In this document: piece after piece, positions 63,142 to 64,000 of the stretch
Position numbering within the stretch: position 1 is the first letter of the stretch
How the letters are laid out: every line of letters begins with the position of its first letter
Assembly: GCF_010994755.1 (NCBI RefSeq)
Contig: NZ_WHSB02000022.1
Location: 1 to 64,000 of the forward strand
Reading direction: 5' to 3'
From: Shinella lacus
GTDB lineage: Bacteria > Pseudomonadota > Alphaproteobacteria > Rhizobiales > Rhizobiaceae
DNA: 64,000 nucleotides
Translations under genes and position numbers: made by a program
Notes under the pieces: generated by a model
What the model saw: only the letters and a program-made list of their open reading frames with translations
Databases searched by the model: none
What the model was told of the DNA's origin: nothing

Positions 63142-64000
63142 ATGAAGTCTGGAACCGAACTCTTGATGATCCCGGGGCCGACCACTCTGCCGGCCGAGGT
63201 GCTGCGGGCCTTGGCCCGGCCTTCGATAGATATTTATCAAGGGCCGTTGCATGACGTGTCGATCGACTGCATCGCAGGCCTGCAGGAACTCTTCGGCACG
63301 CGTGAAAAAACCTACATTTTTACCGCCAATGGCCACGGTGCCTGGGAGGCGGCGCTCTGCAACACATTGAGCCGCGGCGATCTTGTGCTGGTGCTGGAAT
63401 CCGGCTTTTTCGCCGTCGACTGGGCCGATACTGCCAAGCAGTTGGGTCTTGAGATCGAGATTTTGCCGGGTAGCTGGCGCGCTGCTGTCGATCCGCAGGC
63501 GCTGGCTGAACGGCTGGCCAAAGATACAGACCGGCGCATCCGCGCCGTGCTCACAACGCAGGTCGATACCGCATCGGGCGTCTGCAACGACATTCCGGCG
63601 ATCCGCCGCGCACTCACCGATACCGGCCATGACGCGCTGCTGATGGTCGATTGCATCGCATCGCTCGGGGCGACAGAATTCCGCTTCGACGAATGGGGCA
63701 TCGACCTTGCTGTCGCCGCATCCCAGAAGGCGCTGATGACGCCGCCGGGCCTCGCTTTCCACGCCGTTGGTCCGCGCGCACGCCAGCGCCACCAGACGGC
63801 CGGTCTTCGTACGAACTACTGGGACTGGACGTTGCGCGATCGACCGGACCATTATTATTGGCACTCCGGCACGCCGCCTGTGAATCTCCTCTTTGCCTTG
63901 CAGGCTGCGATCGGCCTCATTCGTCGTGAAGGCCTTTCGGCCGTCATCGCCCGACACGACCTCCTGGCCGAGGCGACCCGGCTGGCCGTGGGCTGCTGGT
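63142..64000 (+). CDS. Class V aminotransferase, serine/alanine-glyoxylate type (incomplete)
   Basis: The first 286 codons of a fold-type I PLP enzyme, cut by the window end. LMIPGPTTLPAEVLRAL is the family start. FTANGHGAWEAALCN is the cofactor loop, LLMVDCIASLGATEFRFDEWGIDLAVAASQKALMTPPGL contains the PLP lysine K196, and NYWDWTLRDRPDHYYWHSGTPPVNLLFALQAAI follows. It transfers an amino group, usually to glyoxylate or pyruvate. AAGGAGG lies about 13 nt before the ATG. Likely the deaminating step of the right-hand cluster. Confidence 0.9.
   Translation, partial: MKSGTELLMIPGPTTLPAEVLRALARPSIDIYQGPLHDVSIDCIAGLQELFGTREKTYIFTANGHGAWEAALCNTLSRGDLVLVLESGFFAVDWADTAKQLGLEIEILPGSWRAAVDPQALAERLAKDTDRRIRAVLTTQVDTASGVCNDIPAIRRALTDTGHDALLMVDCIASLGATEFRFDEWGIDLAVAASQKALMTPPGLAFHAVGPRARQRHQTAGLRTNYWDWTLRDRPDHYYWHSGTPPVNLLFALQAAIGLIRREGLSAVIARHDLLAEATRLAVGCW

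Noticed and set aside
1-64000. CRISPR arrays, tRNA and rRNA genes
   Set aside because: No regularly spaced direct repeats and no tRNA- or rRNA-like sequence were seen on reading. A covariance-model scan was not possible here.

Overview
The window looks like a GC-rich alphaproteobacterium, most likely of the rhizobial group (Hyphomicrobiales). The grounds are the dense periplasmic-binding-protein ABC transporters, the codon use, and several catabolic operons with ATGA-type start/stop overlaps. The species is not determined. No tRNA, rRNA or CRISPR array was found. Two parts (about 1.1-3.1 kb and 13-21.9 kb) are visibly accessory: they hold gene fragments, frameshifts, an IS5-type remnant and genes with foreign-looking relatives.

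Layout. 0.1-3.1 kb: a LacI regulator followed by debris (UvrA tail, one intact and one broken FrmR-type repressor, a DUF3422 tail). 3.1-13.4 kb: catabolic module A. Its minus-strand operon encodes an aldehyde dehydrogenase, a polar amino-acid type ABC importer, a D-amino-acid-oxidase-like flavoenzyme and a RidA protein. Divergent from it are a HutC-type regulator, a UbiD decarboxylase and a UbiX prenyltransferase, followed by a second HutC regulator and a TIGR02444 protein. 13.7-21.7 kb: accessory island with an IS5 remnant, FrmR, a broken zinc alcohol dehydrogenase, a frameshifted adenylate cyclase, an NhaA-DsbA fusion, RarA/MgsA, a DksA/TraR-type zinc finger protein, a DUF488 protein and a fumarylacetoacetase-family relic.

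21.9-54.5 kb: a large tryptophan/anthranilate catabolic region. A TrpXYZ-like importer, a kynurenine-formamidase-like hydrolase, tryptophan 2,3-dioxygenase and kynureninase can turn tryptophan into anthranilate. A Liv-type importer, 2-aminobenzoate-CoA ligase, the fused 2-aminobenzoyl-CoA monooxygenase/reductase and a beta-oxidation set (SDR, enoyl-CoA hydratases, two acyl-CoA dehydrogenases including a GcdH-like one, thioesterase, RidA, 3-hydroxyacyl-CoA dehydrogenase, thiolase) can carry anthranilate to acetyl-CoA. Embedded in it is module B, a second UbiD-UbiX-TIGR02444-RidA-ALDH-flavoenzyme set. Its UbiX gene is translationally coupled to the kynurenine genes.

54.5-64 kb: a GNAT acetyltransferase and another catabolic cluster of unknown substrate (PYROXD2-like flavoprotein, AbgB-like amidohydrolase, VOC protein, PuuB-like oxidase, frameshifted cupin, XRE-cupin regulator, and a class V aminotransferase cut by the window end). 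Repeated short motifs suggest operators for the HutC, MarR, FrmR and XRE regulators. The most notable feature is that the UbiD/UbiX/TIGR02444/RidA/ALDH/flavoenzyme combination occurs twice within about 33 kb. I read it as a candidate undescribed pathway for amino-substituted unsaturated or aromatic acids.
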